Source: Pyrus communis
Lineage: Eukaryota; Streptophyta; Magnoliopsida; Rosales; Rosaceae
Direction: 5' to 3'
Length of the DNA: 64,000 nt
Assembly: GCF_963583255.1 (NCBI RefSeq)
Contig: NC_084803.1
Span: 7,182,238-7,246,237 of the forward strand
The translations under genes and the position numbers were made by a program. Positions 45,998 through 58,676 of this stretch are shown piece after piece (position 1 is the first letter of the stretch; every line of letters begins with the position of its first letter). Below the pieces are notes generated by a model. That model was not told the DNA's origin and ran no database searches. It saw only the letters and a program-made list of their open reading frames with translations.

Positions 45998-48900
45998 TTA
46001 ATTTCAAAAATGGCTCTGAAACTTTCAACTAACCAGTGCTCTCTCTTTCACAGTACCGAGGTGGGCGAAACCCATGGCAGAGAGGCTTCTCCAACCGCCC
46101 CTACTCAGGCGGCGGTAGGAACAACTACGTCACCGGAGACTCCCACTTCCGCTCAGTCCGCGACGCCAATCTAGGGTCCCGGCAAGGCGATTCCGGACCC
46201 TTCCCCAACCAAACCTCCTATCGTCGGACTCCGCCGCCGTCTTTCGATGTCAACCACTTCCGCGGTCCTCCGCAGCTCGATCACAATCAACCGTACCGGC
46301 CGAATCAGCAATTTCGGCCTCCCCATCAGTTTCGCCCCCCTCAGCAGTTTCGGCCGCCGCAGCAATTCCGGCCTCGGCCGAAACCCTTGGACTATCGGAA
46401 CTGGGAATTTGCCAAAATGACACCGTCCCCTACTTGTGGTAATCGACCATAATCACAAATTAATCGGAGGTTATTTGGTTTAAGCTTAGTTTTTGAATTT
46501 ATGGTTTTCGTGTTGGCAGAGAGGTTTACTGTGTTGTCATATAACATACTAGCCGATTACTTGGCTAACGATCACCGGAGTAAGCTATACTATCACATAC
46601 CTCATCATATGATGGACTGGCTGTGGAGAAAGCGAAATTTGATATTCGAGCTCGGGCTGTGGTCACCCGACATAATGTGCCTTCAGGTGTTGGTTTTTAT
46701 GTGCAGCGTTCGACAACATTCCGTTAATTTTGTATAGTTCAGTGAGAATATCGAATGTTGGGGCGGTTGTGTTTGAAATATCTTTAATTTGTGCTTTGCT
46801 TTTTGATGCACTTGACTGACGTTTTGATTGCAGGAAGTTGATAAATTTGAGGACCTTGAGGAGGAGTTGAAGCTTAAAGGGTACATCGGCATTTGGAAGG
46901 TGTGCTTAAAAATGCTTATGTTGCTGCTTTGCTAACGCAAGGACATCCATATCATATGTTAAGATTTCCCTCTTTACATTTTTGGTATTATATAGAGGCT
47001 CGACACCTTTTTGAGCATCAATAGAAAATATTTTTAGTGCAGTGGACTAGATAGATTAGAAACAAAGATTTTTGAACAAGAACTGTCCAGAAAAAGTGAG
47101 GGTTTTACGGAGATTGGTAGATGGATAAATCCATATAGGTGGTTTATATTGTGCAAGAAATACCATTAACAGTTATTACTTCAAATTGGCTCATAAAAAT
47201 AACTATAAGAGGATGCATGTTGCCCTTAATTCTACCAAATAAGAGAGGGTGCATGATATTAGGAGAAGGATGCCATTTTTCGTGTTGTCCTTGCATGCAG
47301 ATAAATTTTCTAGTAGTAAAGGCCAGGAAAAGAGATTAATTGGGCTAACTTTCAGCAACTCAAAAAGTTCTCTGTTTGATAAAGTCAGTTCATCAAGTTG
47401 TTTATTTGCCAAAAAAAAAAAAAAATAGTTGTTCATGGATGGTAGAACTGTAACAATGTTTTGGTTTGTACAGATGAGGACTGGCAATCCAGTTGATGGA
47501 TGTGCAATTTTTTGGAGATCGTCAAGGTAGAATATGTCTAGTTTTTACTTTTTAGATATCCCCTTGATGTATGAACACTGAGCAGTCATTCATCCAATTT
47601 ACCATGCTGCTATTGCTCCGGGAGAAGTTTATTTACTTACTATGAATCATCAGTATAGGTCAATATGCGCCTGTACTAGCTAAAAATAAAAAGTAGTTCG
47701 CGCTGATATTTCTATCCTTATCTTATCCTATTCTTTGATTTAAGCCTTTTTTGCACCACTTTAAGTATTTTGTTCGGGATTTCTTTGTTACTACTTTGTT
47801 TTAACATGTATTCATCTTTTCAGACTTAACCTGCTGGTATCTTATGTGCTGAGCAAATTGATTTGGTACTGATCTCTACCTTAATTGCCTTTATAGATTC
47901 AAGTTGGTCCATGAGGAATCCATCGAGTTCAATAAGCTTGGACTTCGGGATAATGTTGCTCAAATATGCGTGCTAGAGGTACTCGGAATATTTATATCTT
48001 GAAACTTCCATGTAATAACCAGCACTATTTCTGATTGTTCAAAATTGGTTTGTCATTTTTTCTTTTGTTTGATATGCTTTCATACAAATATTATTAGTTT
48101 CTTTGTTAACAGTCAATACGTCAGAATAGCACCAAAAATATTGCAGCTCTACCAACAAGGTAAATTAAGAATCTTTAAAGAACTTACCTTCATTCATGAT
48201 ATACACTCACGCACGCACACACCCCACACGCATGCTGTCATTAGGATGCCTCATACAGGTTTGATTAATATTTGGATGAACCTACTAGTTTTAACAGTAG
48301 AAGACAGTTCTGTCTTTTCTATTAAGATTTTATAACTGAATTGCTTTCATATCTGTAGCTCAACAGGTACTAATAAAGTTGTCATTTGTAACATTCATGT
48401 GCTTTACAACCCTAGACGGGGAGAAATTAAGCTTGGCCAGGTAGTGGACCATTGTAGTCTCTCTCTCTCTTTCTCTCTCTCTCTGTATATACATCGACCA
48501 GCGATAAAAAGTGTTTGGCCGATATATGGAACTAACTGCTTGAGTGGTGTGGAATCCATCACAAACTTTAACTTCTGTGATGCTCAAGTTTTCATTCAAC
48601 CAGAAACTTCAAATCACATTTTCCTGTATCTTTCCTTTGAACAGGTCAGGGTTCTTTTGGATAGGGCTCATGCTGTTTCCAAAATCTGGAATGATGCTCC
48701 AATTGTTCTTTGTGGGGATTTCAATTGTACACCTAAGGTTTGCGTATACCACTTGAAGGATATTTATTGCAGCATTGGAGTTCTCTTTTTTGTTTTAATG
48801 TGGCCGTAACACTTATTTATTTATTTTTGTCAGAGTCCGTTATACAACTTTATTTCAGAACAGAAGGTAAGCTCATTTCTTCTCAATTTTGGACCTCCTT

Positions 48901-50870
48901 GCAGTTGTAAATTACAAATATATCTTGCATCATACTTTGCAGTTAGATTTGTCTGGAGTTGACAGAGATAAGGTATCTGGACAAGCTTCAGCTCAAATTT
49001 ATGCACCAAGGTCATATGATCGTAATTATGGGTAAGGTTTGTAGGAGGTGACTAGTGGGGACAATTATATTTGAGAGTACCGCTTGTATTTTGATTTGAA
49101 AACGTGACAAAATATTGTAGGGCTGGACCTGCTAGTCATATAGCTCAAGGTCCACCAATTGTAGATGGGAGGGAAGCTGGATTGAACTCGGGCAATCTGT
49201 CATTGGATATCCAGAACCCAAATAATCCAGAAAGTAGTGCAGAGAGTGTTCCATTAGCGAACAACTTGTCTCAGCCTCAAAGTACTGACACTCCAGACGT
49301 TTTTGATAAGTCTTGCCCCAATGTGCATTTTGGAAAAGATGACGGTTCCAAAGATGTTGATGTGAACCAAGAAACTAAGCAGAACTCTTTAGATGTCTCT
49401 GAGGTTGAAACTGGATCAGCATTCCATGTGACTGAGATGGGATACGAAGAAAAAGTGGATTTCACCTCTAATTCAAATCATGGATTATCGAGCGGACATT
49501 TGAATTCAGATGTTTGCCTAGAGAAAGAAAGGTTGAACTGTGATATCCATAAACATCTCTCTACGAGGGACAATGATTCTATTAGGGAAGGGACTGATCC
49601 AGATTCTGTGGTTCCTATTGACTCAGAAGTTCCTTTGTCTAAGCTATCTAACCAGGCTTCCATTACCGATGATAGCAAAGTCTCTTCATTGGAAAACTTA
49701 GGGCATATGTCTTCTGATCCAGTTTCTGGTGTCGAGGGGGAAAGCCCTTCAGACTCACATCAAGTGGACATATCATGTCCATCTGCTAGTGCTGACCTTG
49801 AATTGCAGAAAAATATGGAAAGTTTATCTCTTAATGTGCTAGATGAAGCCGTTCCGGCAGATGAAAATACAGCTGAAGATGATAAAACGTTTATATCTGC
49901 ATTACACGATATGGAAGATGCCTTTCCATCTGATTTTACTTCAGTTACTCCCAACTCAGCATTTTTGGCATCACCCAATGCGGAGAGAACCTATTATGAT
50001 CCATCACTATGGACTCCGATGGAAATAGAAACTGCCACAGGCAATGCGGAACACACTCTTTTGGAACATCCTCTGAAGCTTAAGAGCACATATACTGAAG
50101 TTGAGGTAGGCATATTGTCTAATATCCTGATCGAACGTTATTTAGAGCATTACTGTTTGATCTGCAAATTGGCCATTTACTCTTTTTAGTATCATCTTTG
50201 CAGGATTGTTCTGGCACCAGAGATTCAAGTGGGGAGCCCCAGGTGACCAGTTATAATAAATTATTCTTGGGCACGGTTGATTACATCTGGTAAATTTTCT
50301 ATGGTTCTGATTTTCCATGTGCATTTCCTGTCATCCTATTCTTCTTATCAGATTTTGAGTCGAGAACTCGTTTAGTAATTACATATCTGTTTTAATAAAG
50401 TTCGTGTACCACTCTCTTGTCTGACAATTTACCTTCTTATTCTGAGCCCGCGGAATAGGTTGAGACCTATTGTTGCTTCTTATAATTTTCTTTTTTTAAT
50501 ACCAGGCGTTCCGAAGGTCTGCAGACTGTCAGGGTGCTTGCTCCTATTCCAAAGCAAGCTATGCAGTGGACTTCAGGGTTCCCAACCAAGGTACGGGTTT
50601 TCCACCGAACATTATACAGAGAACGATATCTACTTACTAGTTTAGGGAAAGCAAAAGGGAATGAATTAAAATTACGTTTATAAGAGTAGACTTTTCAACT
50701 GAAGCGATATATAATAAACGACATGGATTAATCCTGGTTGAATGAAAGAACTGGAGAGACATATTTGTGAGGTATAATTTTTCGGGACGGTTTTGCAGAA
50801 ATGGGGTAGTGATCATATTGCATTGGCTTCTGAGTTGTCATTCATCAACAATTCTGACCAATCATCATAA
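45876..50870 (+). CDS. CCR4-6: Carbon catabolite repressor protein 4 homolog 6 (deadenylase)
   Basis: Exonuclease-endonuclease-phosphatase (EEP) family poly(A) 3'-exonuclease, acting in cytoplasmic mRNA decay. Fifteen exons: 45876-45962, 46054-46438, 46520-46686, 46834-46899, 47474-47526, 47897-47978, 48113-48159, 48359-48440, 48645-48737, 48834-48866, 48943-49031, 49121-50105, 50204-50289, 50506-50590, 50799-50870; 803 aa. The N terminus is Gly/Arg/Gln/Pro-rich, with tandem QFRPPQ repeats (about aa 120-145). The EEP domain starts at RFTVLSYNILADYLA. Catalytic landmarks are the metal-binding Glu in LQEVD (E214), GDFN (aa 347-350) and SDHIAL (D785, H786). A Ser/Asp/Glu-rich insert of about 330 aa, encoded by exon 12, separates the last two, as in plant homolog 6. 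A second in-frame ATG at 45945 (MSSRPPYRGG) is an alternative start. Confidence 0.93.
45963..46001 (+). repeat. CT microsatellite in CCR4-6 intron 1
   Basis: Intron 1 (91 bp) is mostly (CT)n interrupted by TTT, directly after the donor GT. A similar CT run lies in intron 8 (48461-48485). Likely length-polymorphic; close to the donor, so length could affect splicing. Confidence 0.8.
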
Positions 50871-53571
50871 GAGCAACACAGAAGTCCGCCGCAGTATAGC
50901 CCTCGACATCAGGGGATTGCAATCGGAGAAATTGCGGGAACGGTTGTCAAACTCGTTGAGCTTCTAGTCACAGGTTCTGCAGCAACCTCCTGTATATACT
51001 TTTGATCTGCATGGTACTCAGTTCTACAGTTGCTATCTAGGAAATTAGAATTGAACCGTCTGGCACTCGTCACTCGTCACTCGTCACCTGTATCAACGGT
51101 TCGGATGCGAGAAGGGTGAAATTTGGTGCCAATTGTTTTCAAATTCACCTCACCTTACCGGCTCACCCTAAAAATTGGTTATGCCCGTCACATTAGACAC
51201 GAGGAAGAAAATAATTTTTACCGTTTATGTGAAAATTCTTAACTCCGCCCTTAATGGTTGCTATTTTTTATTCCAAGTTCATTTGTAAAAGTTTGAAGTA
51301 GGGCAATTAGCTAAATAATTCACTTTGACATTTTGTTGATAAGATTAACGAATTCAAATATTGACGAGATATCGATGACATATTGTCCATATATTAACGA
51401 TACAACGATGATATAACGGCAACATGCTAAAAACGGATCATTTAAGCAACCAAATTTCAAAAACTGATCATGAGCAAAAAAGCCTTGAAAGTATTCGTAC
51501 TTTGAACTTGTTCATATTTTCCTTCGAATACGTTCTTGCTTTTTAGAAAGAGACTTGCATGTAATGGGTGAGGTTCTAAAGTTCTAAATTAATAACTCAT
51601 GACATTGTATTATCAAATCAAAACGTTACGCTACTAGTCTACCGTCGACGTGTGGTAAAAAAACAGGGTGGTCGTTGTATATCGTAAAAAGTACAACAAT
51701 CGTTCGATGACAGAGACTTTTACCAGTTCAACATGAAGTGATAACCAGGGTTTGGTTTTGTTCTTCTTTTTCTTGGCCAAATTCGGGTTTTGCTTCGATC
51801 TACCATACAACAAGGAATTTGGTTTAAAACACGAAAAATATCCAAGAAAAAGGGTGAGATTTTGATCATAATTTAGTAACAATCCATACTCGAAAGTCAA
51901 AACACCTAAAATCTCTCTTACCTATATATTGTACTTTAGAATATAAATATAAGCAAAATGATGGGACTAAAGTACGAGATCACGTGATATTATCAATTTA
52001 TTTATGTATTAACGTGTATTTATATTTTAGAAAAATAATGATTCAATTTAGCCAGACAATCATAAAACATGTATTTATTTATTTAATATTATAATTTGTA
52101 TCCTTAACATATCGGTTGTGTCAGGCTTACACTATATTATATTCAAGAACACTATAGAAATTTTATTACAAAAATATGAATTGGTAACAACACGTTGCCG
52201 TGTGACAAACATGTTCGAAAACTTATCAATGATATATTAGTATACATCAGTGTATCGGTGTATATAGTCATACCATGCACCAAGATCTTTTATCAATAAA
52301 CTTAATTCATTAAATCTTTGACCTTAATCATGCTCGAACGCATATCATCTCGTGATGTGACATTTCTTGTGAGCAGGCCTAGTTCTTGGCAAATGTTAAC
52401 AGGTCAAGCCGTCGAAGTAGTTTGCACTTGGTAACCTATTTGTGTTTGGTAACCTATCCTATTTGTGTTTGGTAACCTATCTCGTGAAAACATATTGTCT
52501 GTTTGTTTAAAGTGTCACTCTACTTCTTTATTTATATATTTACTAGTATATAGGCACACATAAAGTGTGTGAAAAAAAATTTTATTTTTGTTTTTAAAAT
52601 AGAAGAAGAGAGGAAGAGAGTGATAGAGAATGTGGGAGAGAGAAGTTTTATTATTATTATTATTTTTATTATTTTAATTAGAGATATGTTAGGATTGCAT
52701 GTAGGTGAGGTTTTGAAAAAAAACAGCAAAATTTCGTTATGTGAAACTACATTTCTACCCCATATTTCTTATTTATGTTATGTTTTAATTAAAAAGTTAA
52801 ACTGATAATTTTATAGGATTTTGGTTGACAATGAGTGTTTTATTAATTGGTAGAGATTTATTTATTATTATTATTATTATTTAATTTTATTTAAAAATTT
52901 AAGCTTTCAAGAAACATTTAACTGCGTGATTCTGAATCATAATATTTTAGTTGCAAACCAACGAGTCAACCCAAACACAAGACACGCAACAGCATTTGAA
53001 AATCATTTTCTTTGTCCCGACTCTGCCTCCTCGCTCATAAACTCACGTGACTCGAAAAGCAGAAGAAACCATTTGGTTTTCTCAGGCAAAAATCCAACCT
53101 TTCTCATCAGATTTGCAATTTCAGGTCAGTTTTCTCATCTGGGTTTTCTCAGAATTCAATTTTCTCATCTGGGTCGCATGCAATGCTTTCAATCTATTCG
53201 TTTGTAGCTTCATCTTTTGTATAAATTGTAAAAAAATGCCTGCTTTTTGTACAGAATCATAAAAAAGGTACGTGCTTTCTGTTTATTTTGCAGGGGTTTT
53301 TAGGTCCTTTGAGCTGCATTTGCTGTTTTCTGTCGTTAAATTTCTTGTAAGATTGATAATCCAGAGAAAATCTAATTCCTGAAACCCCCAAATATACCAG
53401 AATGTCCCTGGGAAAATCCAGTCCCTAGAATCTTTGATTCCTCTACCCGAAATCGCATTCTGTAACCCGAAATGTTGTTTGAATTCGGTTTTCAGGAAAG
53501 AGGATTCATACTTCTTTGACTACTGTTCTATTGAGATCAGGGGTCAGGTATCTCTTCGAATTTTCGGAAAA
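50871..53571. other. Intergenic region and 5' leader of KCS
   Basis: About 2.7 kb. It starts with the CCR4-6 3' UTR; 51063-51087 is a short CACTCGT tandem, and 52430-52480 repeats TTTGTGTTTGGTAACCTAT. The middle is AT-rich with an ATT run (52650-52670). From about 53100 a pyrimidine-rich leader with two TTTTCTCATCTGGGT copies precedes KCS and may contain a 5' UTR intron (TTTCAGGTCAG near 53120). No other gene seen. Confidence 0.5.
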
Positions 53572-55119
53572 ATGTCACCTTCCAATCTAAACACACCTTT
53601 AATCCCTTCATCATCGGTGTCCTCGGCCTCATTGAAGCTTCCCGATTTCAAACAGTCCGTGAAATTGAAGTATGTAAAGCTCGGATACCACTACCTTATC
53701 ACCCATGGAATGTACCTGTTTTTATCACCTCTTTTTGTTCTCACCTTGGCACAGCTGTCTACATTCTCACTCCAAGACCTCCATGACCTTTGGGATCACC
53801 TCAGGTTCAATCTCATATCCGTTGTCCTTTGCTCGACTCTTTTGGTCTTCTTATTGACCCTCTATTTCTTTTCTCGTCCATGGCCTGTTTACCTTGTTGA
53901 TTTCTCGTGCTATAAGCCGGAGGATGCGCGCAAAGTCACGAGGCAGGTATTCATGAACTGTTCCCATTCGATAGGAACATTCACTGAGGAAAACCTCGCG
54001 TTTCAACGCAAAATTCTTGAGAGGTCGGGTCTTGGGGAGTCAACCTACCTACCTGAAGCTGTTATACGGGTGCCTCCCAATCCATGTATGGCAGAGGCGA
54101 GAAAAGAAGCTGAGATGGTAATGTTTGGTGCCCTTGATCAGCTATTTGAAAAAACTTACATTAAACCGAAAGATATTGGTATTTTGATTGTGAATTGTAG
54201 CTTGTTTAATCCAACACCGTCTTTGTCAGCTATGATTATCAATCATTACAGGCTGCGAGGGAATATTATTAGTTATAACCTTGGTGGGATGGGATGTAGT
54301 GCCGGTTTGATCTCAATTGATCTTGCTAAAGATCTTCTTCGAGTCCACCCGAATACCTATGCTTTGGTCATTAGCATGGAAAACATCACATTGAATTGGT
54401 ATTTCGGGAATGATAGATCGATGCTTGTCTCAAACTGCTTGTTTAGAATGGGAGGAGCTGCAATTTTGCTTTCGAACAAATGGTCAGACAGACGTCGATC
54501 CAAGTATCAGTTGGTGCACACTGTTCGGACCCACAAAGGTTCGGATGACAAGTGCTTCTCTTGTGTTACCCAACAAGAGGATTTTGCCGGGAAAATTGGA
54601 GTTTCTTTGTCAAAGGATCTCATGGCGGTTGCTGGGGATGCTTTGAAGACCAACATCACTACCTTGGGTCCTCTTGTGTTACCTATGTCCGAACAGTTGC
54701 TCTTCTTTGCCACGCTTGTTGGGAGAAAACTTTTGAAGATGAAAGTGAAGCCTTACATCCCGGATTTCAAGTTGGCTTTTGAGCATTTCTGCATTCATGC
54801 CGGAGGAAGAGCTGTGCTAGATGAATTGGAGAAAAACTTGCAGCTTTCGGACCACCACATGGAGCCTTCGAGAATGACACTTCACAGATTTGGCAACACT
54901 TCAAGTAGCTCTCTTTGGTACGAACTTGCTTATACAGAAGCCAAGGGGAGGATGAAGAAAGGAGACCGAACTTGGCAGATAGCATTCGGGTCCGGGTTCA
55001 AGTGCAACAGTGCAGTTTGGAAGGCTTTGAGAACTGTGAATCCAGCAGAGGAGAAGAATCCATGGATGGATGAGATCCACCAGTTCCCGGTGGATGTTCC
55101 AAAGGTCTCAGCTCTCTGA
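53572..55119 (+). CDS. KCS11: 3-ketoacyl-CoA synthase, KCS11-like
   Basis: Condensing enzyme of the ER fatty-acid elongase, joining malonyl-CoA to long-chain acyl-CoA for waxes, suberin and sphingolipids. Intronless CDS, 515 aa. The frame is open further upstream, but the ATG at 53572 gives the family N terminus. Two membrane spans are at about aa 45-70 and 80-100, followed by the FAE1/CUT1 domain ([15 protein letters not shown] onward) and a C-terminal ACP-synthase III domain. The catalytic triad is intact: C242 in GGMGCSAG, H409 in FCIHAGGR and N479 in [22 protein letters not shown] and the C terminus [15 protein letters not shown] resemble Arabidopsis KCS11 rather than KCS4 or KCS10; this subfamily call is from memory. 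It converges with H2A.Z downstream. No lesion. Confidence 0.96.
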   Translation: MSPSNLNTPLIPSSSVSSASLKLPDFKQSVKLKYVKLGYHYLITHGMYLFLSPLFVLTLAQLSTFSLQDLHDLWDHLRFNLISVVLCSTLLVFLLTLYFFSRPWPVYLVDFSCYKPEDARKVTRQVFMNCSHSIGTFTEENLAFQRKILERSGLGESTYLPEAVIRVPPNPCMAEARKEAEMVMFGALDQLFEKTYIKPKDIGILIVNCSLFNPTPSLSAMIINHYRLRGNIISYNLGGMGCSAGLISIDLAKDLLRVHPNTYALVISMENITLNWYFGNDRSMLVSNCLFRMGGAAILLSNKWSDRRRSKYQLVHTVRTHKGSDDKCFSCVTQQEDFAGKIGVSLSKDLMAVAGDALKTNITTLGPLVLPMSEQLLFFATLVGRKLLKMKVKPYIPDFKLAFEHFCIHAGGRAVLDELEKNLQLSDHHMEPSRMTLHRFGNTSSSSLWYELAYTEAKGRMKKGDRTWQIAFGSGFKCNSAVWKALRTVNPAEEKNPWMDEIHQFPVDVPKVSAL

Positions 55120-56010
55120 TTCCCGTCGACTATTCCCTGTTCCTCAAGAAATCTGTTAGGGTAGTTGGTTTTCTTGTTCCAGATCGTTTTCTATGTATTT
55201 CATCATGTTTTCTCAAGTATGATTTTTTTTTTTGTAGTGAAGTGTTTGGCTTTAGTTATGAGACGGATGCCATTAGACTGGTGATTTACAGTGGGATCTT
55301 TGACTTAATTAATGTGCTTGTGTCCTTAATTAATGGAGATTTGGGTTTGTAATCGTTTTAAGTAATTTGACAAAATTACCTTCAAAATATCTCTTTTTGA
55401 ATTCATTTTTTTTGAAGCAGACGAGTTCAACAAAAGCTATACAGCATCGACATCTCTCCGGTACAACTCTATCACTTGATCCTCATCCAATACCACAAAA
55501 GAAAAACGCGTATGATTTTAGCGAAATGACACAAATGTAAAGTTGGTTATTTTTTCTGAAAATAATAAAAGCCTCATTGACTCTCCCTCCTTCCAATCAT
55601 CTTAGAAATTTGAGCTCCAAGCCATATATACATGACTCTTTGTTTGATTCAGTACAACAATATTGACCTAAAACATAGCTAAAAAAACACTAACGAGGGA
55701 GATATATGCTAAACACTCAATGGTATAGATCTGCTCGATGAAATGCCTCATAAAAAACATTAGGAAAAAAGTTAAGTTGAAGCCGGTTTACAAAAGCTCA
55801 GAACCTCAACTTAAGGACACTGGATATTACAGTTCAGAGTGGTTCCACTGCAGAAGAAAAGAATGGAAAAAATACATTCTCTGATTGTTCCAAATCGAAC
55901 AGTCTGTCAATCCGCAAAGGACATTATCAATGAACAAAATGAATCTCGAAATGTACAGAGGAGTTCCATTTTTCCACGAGAGTTGACAAAATTGCGAACC
56001 CACAAGGGTA
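55120..56010. other. Convergent 3' region of KCS and H2A.Z
   Basis: 890 bp between two stop codons, holding both 3' UTRs. No coding frame and no repeat that I recognise. Confidence 0.5.
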
Positions 56011-57836
56011 CTAGTCCTTGGTGGACTTGTTGATGAGAGATTTGTGAATGTGAGGGATCACGCCACCACCGGCTATTGTACCCTTGATCAGGGTGTCGAG
56101 TTCTTCATCACCCCGAATTGCAAGCTGCAAGTGCCTGGGTGTAATACGCTTCACCTTTAAATCTTTGCTTGCATTGCCTGCCAGCTCCAAGACTTCTGCG
56201 GTTAGGTATTCCAAGATAGCGGCAGAGTACACAGCAGCTGTTGCACCAACTCTTCCATTCGCTTGAACCCTTGTCTTCAAGAGACGGTGAATTCGACCAA
56301 CAGGGAACTGCAGGAATATGCATTCATGAATGAGCAACAGGAATACAATGGGTATATTGTATACCAAGAAACCAAATAAAATCCACTGTTAACCGGAACA
56401 CTTTAAGAACTACAAAAACATCTAAAAAAGAACATAAATCATCAACACGTGGGCAAATGTCCATGATATACTCACGCCTCGAAGAACTTCATGAGCCTAC
56501 TTGAACCCAAATAATCATCTAATCATATTGTAGTCATTAATCATTAAATGAAAGAATGCAAACTGCCATCTGCCATTGGAGAACAAGGAGAAAGAACAGC
56601 CCTCTCAACGACTATTTACGCATCTCAACCAGGGTCTGAAACTATCTATTACCACACTAATAACCTCAGCAAAATAAGATTGAAATCGTTTGCAAAAACA
56701 ATTTATGGGACTCTTCCCTTAACATAATTATATAGGCAGACCTTTAAAGGCAGATTCCAAGCAAGTCGTCACAATTTATTAGGTTCTGTTCCATTAGGTA
56801 TTATGCCAACAGCTCTGCCTGCTGTCATGCCTCACCAGCACATTACGACGTCGAAGCAAATTACAGGAAAGTAAGAAACAACACAATGGACCAATGTTCC
56901 AATTGTAGAGATCAACAATACGAGGACTTTTCTATTCGGTGAGAAATTTCACCTTATCAAGTTGGAAGAACCTATCTTGAACTCATTGTAGGACTACAAA
57001 TTTCTGAAACAACTGCATTGTATGCCATGTTGCTTAACAGAAAACTAAACTAACTCACTCCAAGAAAGAGTACTGTAAATTGTCCAGTAAATTGTCCGTG
57101 AGACATCTCAACGCACAAAACGATCGAACGAAAAAACAAGCTTCAGACAGACAATCCATATTCCGAAGAAGACAGCATATATCTTAAATCGTTATACCAA
57201 AAGACTGCATAGCTCATTCCACGTAACAACGTGGATTATGAAGAACGGAGAACATTTGATGTTTATCTGCCCACACTTGATATTCGGTGTATTCTAAACT
57301 AAAGAAAGAACACTACTTTAACACCAAATAAACAAATCATATTTGATCACAATTAACCATGTATCCCATCAAGCGCACTTAGCAGAGGTCTTTGAACTAG
57401 CGAGCTCTAAAATTAAGAAAATCTCCATGACCCATATATAAAATCTCAATTAATTTAGATTTTCCGATCCAAAATTCAAATTCTAAGGAATGAAACAAAA
57501 TGGCTATCAAACGCCCCTAAAGTAACAATGCAAAAACACACAAAAAAAAAAAAAAAAAAAAAAAAAGGGTCTTTACAGGCAAAACCCATGAATCAAAACG
57601 CAGAAAGATTTAAAATTCACCAAAAATAAAGAACCGTACCGCCTAAAATTCGATAAAAGGAAATTTAGCCACGAAGAAAAAACGAAAAAAGAATGAAAGA
57701 AATCGAAGTGAAAACGCACCTGAAGGCCAGCACGAGAGGAACGAGAGATGGGTTTCTTCTTGTCCTTGTCTTTATCCTTGTTGATTGCTGCGGGGCCTTT
57801 CCCCATTATCAAACCCTTTGCTCCTTTACCCGACAT
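56011..57836 (-). CDS. Histone H2A.Z variant
   Basis: Replacement histone deposited by the SWR1 complex at +1 nucleosomes and responsive genes. Two exons, 57720-57836 and 56011-56307, give 137 aa; the single intron is 1412 bp. The N terminus is [14 protein letters not shown] with a DKDKDKKK lysine tract, followed by the histone fold ([17 protein letters not shown]). The H2A.Z-type extended acidic patch and docking region is [23 protein letters not shown]. It ends NKSTKD, so there is no SQ motif of H2A.X and no SPKK tail. The gene ends head-on with KCS. A TATAAATA box sits 135 bp upstream of the ATG. A poly-A run (57541-57566, plus strand) lies in the intron. Confidence 0.96.
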
Positions 57837-57970
57837 TTTCTCGGGAAAATTGAATCCAACTGAGAAAATCGCCAAAGTTTTGCTTTCGACTCGGCGAAAC
57901 GCAACTGCAGAGAGAATTTGCAGAGGGGCGTCCAGAAAGGTCGGATCTTTCTTGGTTTGGAGAGAGAGAA

Positions 57971-57978
57971 TATTTATA
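57971..57978 (-). promoter_or_regulatory. Probable TATA box of H2A.Z
   Basis: TATAAATA on the minus strand, 135 bp upstream of the start codon at 57836, followed by a GA/CT-rich leader. Position is normal for a plant TATA box with a short 5' UTR. Confidence 0.6.
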
Positions 57979-58159
57979 GTTAGGCGTTGCCGCTTAAATA
58001 CCCGCCGAATTTTTTGTTAATTACGGAAGAAACCACTTTGCTTACTGGTTCTTTAGCTTGATTGTATTTGGATTTGGATTGGGTCTTTTGTCTTTTGGAA
58101 GTTATGTTACGTTGGTTAATTCGAGTTTCAAAATATCCACCAGTATCCCCAGCCAACAG

Positions 58160-58376
58160 AATCCTCTCTGGATTCTTTTGATGAGGATTATGAGAATCCG
58201 TGAATTATATTTTTTTATCATACATCGTGTGGTTAGTTTTTATAAAATATTTTTTGTGTTTAATTTTAAATAAAAATATTTAAAATGATATTTAACTGCA
58301 CGATATACGATAAACAGATACAATTCACGAAATTCCAAAATTCTCACAAAAGAATCCGGTGAGGATCGGATTCTAA
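58160..58376. mobile_element. Foldback element with GGATYC-rich ends, copy 2
   Basis: The left end AGAATCCTCTCTGGATTCTT is mirrored by the right end (AGAATCCGATCCTCACCGGA in reverse complement). The inner arms GTGAATT..CACGAT-type words resemble those of 45297-45535. Diverged relative of copy 1; the boundaries are approximate. Confidence 0.55.
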
Positions 58377-58554
58377 CCCCAATGCGACTGATGCATATAA
58401 ATTATGTATTGCATTTTTGTTGCCAGCCAAGTAATTAAATATTGTTAAGTTATTTTAAATTTTGAGATTTGTATATTAGATAAATTTAATCAAACGATAA
58501 TCAATAGATTAGTGAGACATACTACCAAAGGATTTATAAAAAAAAAAAATGTAA

Positions 58555-58676
58555 ATTAGATGTTTAAGATGAATAGTTTACATTCCTTCATTGGAAGTTT
58601 TTCGGGCAACTAAAAATGTAAAATACACATCTCAAATTTTCAAGGCATTTTATCTTTCATTGGAGATGCTCTAAAA
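58555..58676. mobile_element. MITE-like repeat (CATCTCCAATGG family), copy 2
   Basis: Reverse complement begins AGAGCATCTCCAATGAAAGA and continues GTATTTTACATTTTTAGTTG, matching 20147-20320 in order and content. The right end corresponds to the family terminus; the left boundary is unclear. Confidence 0.5.
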
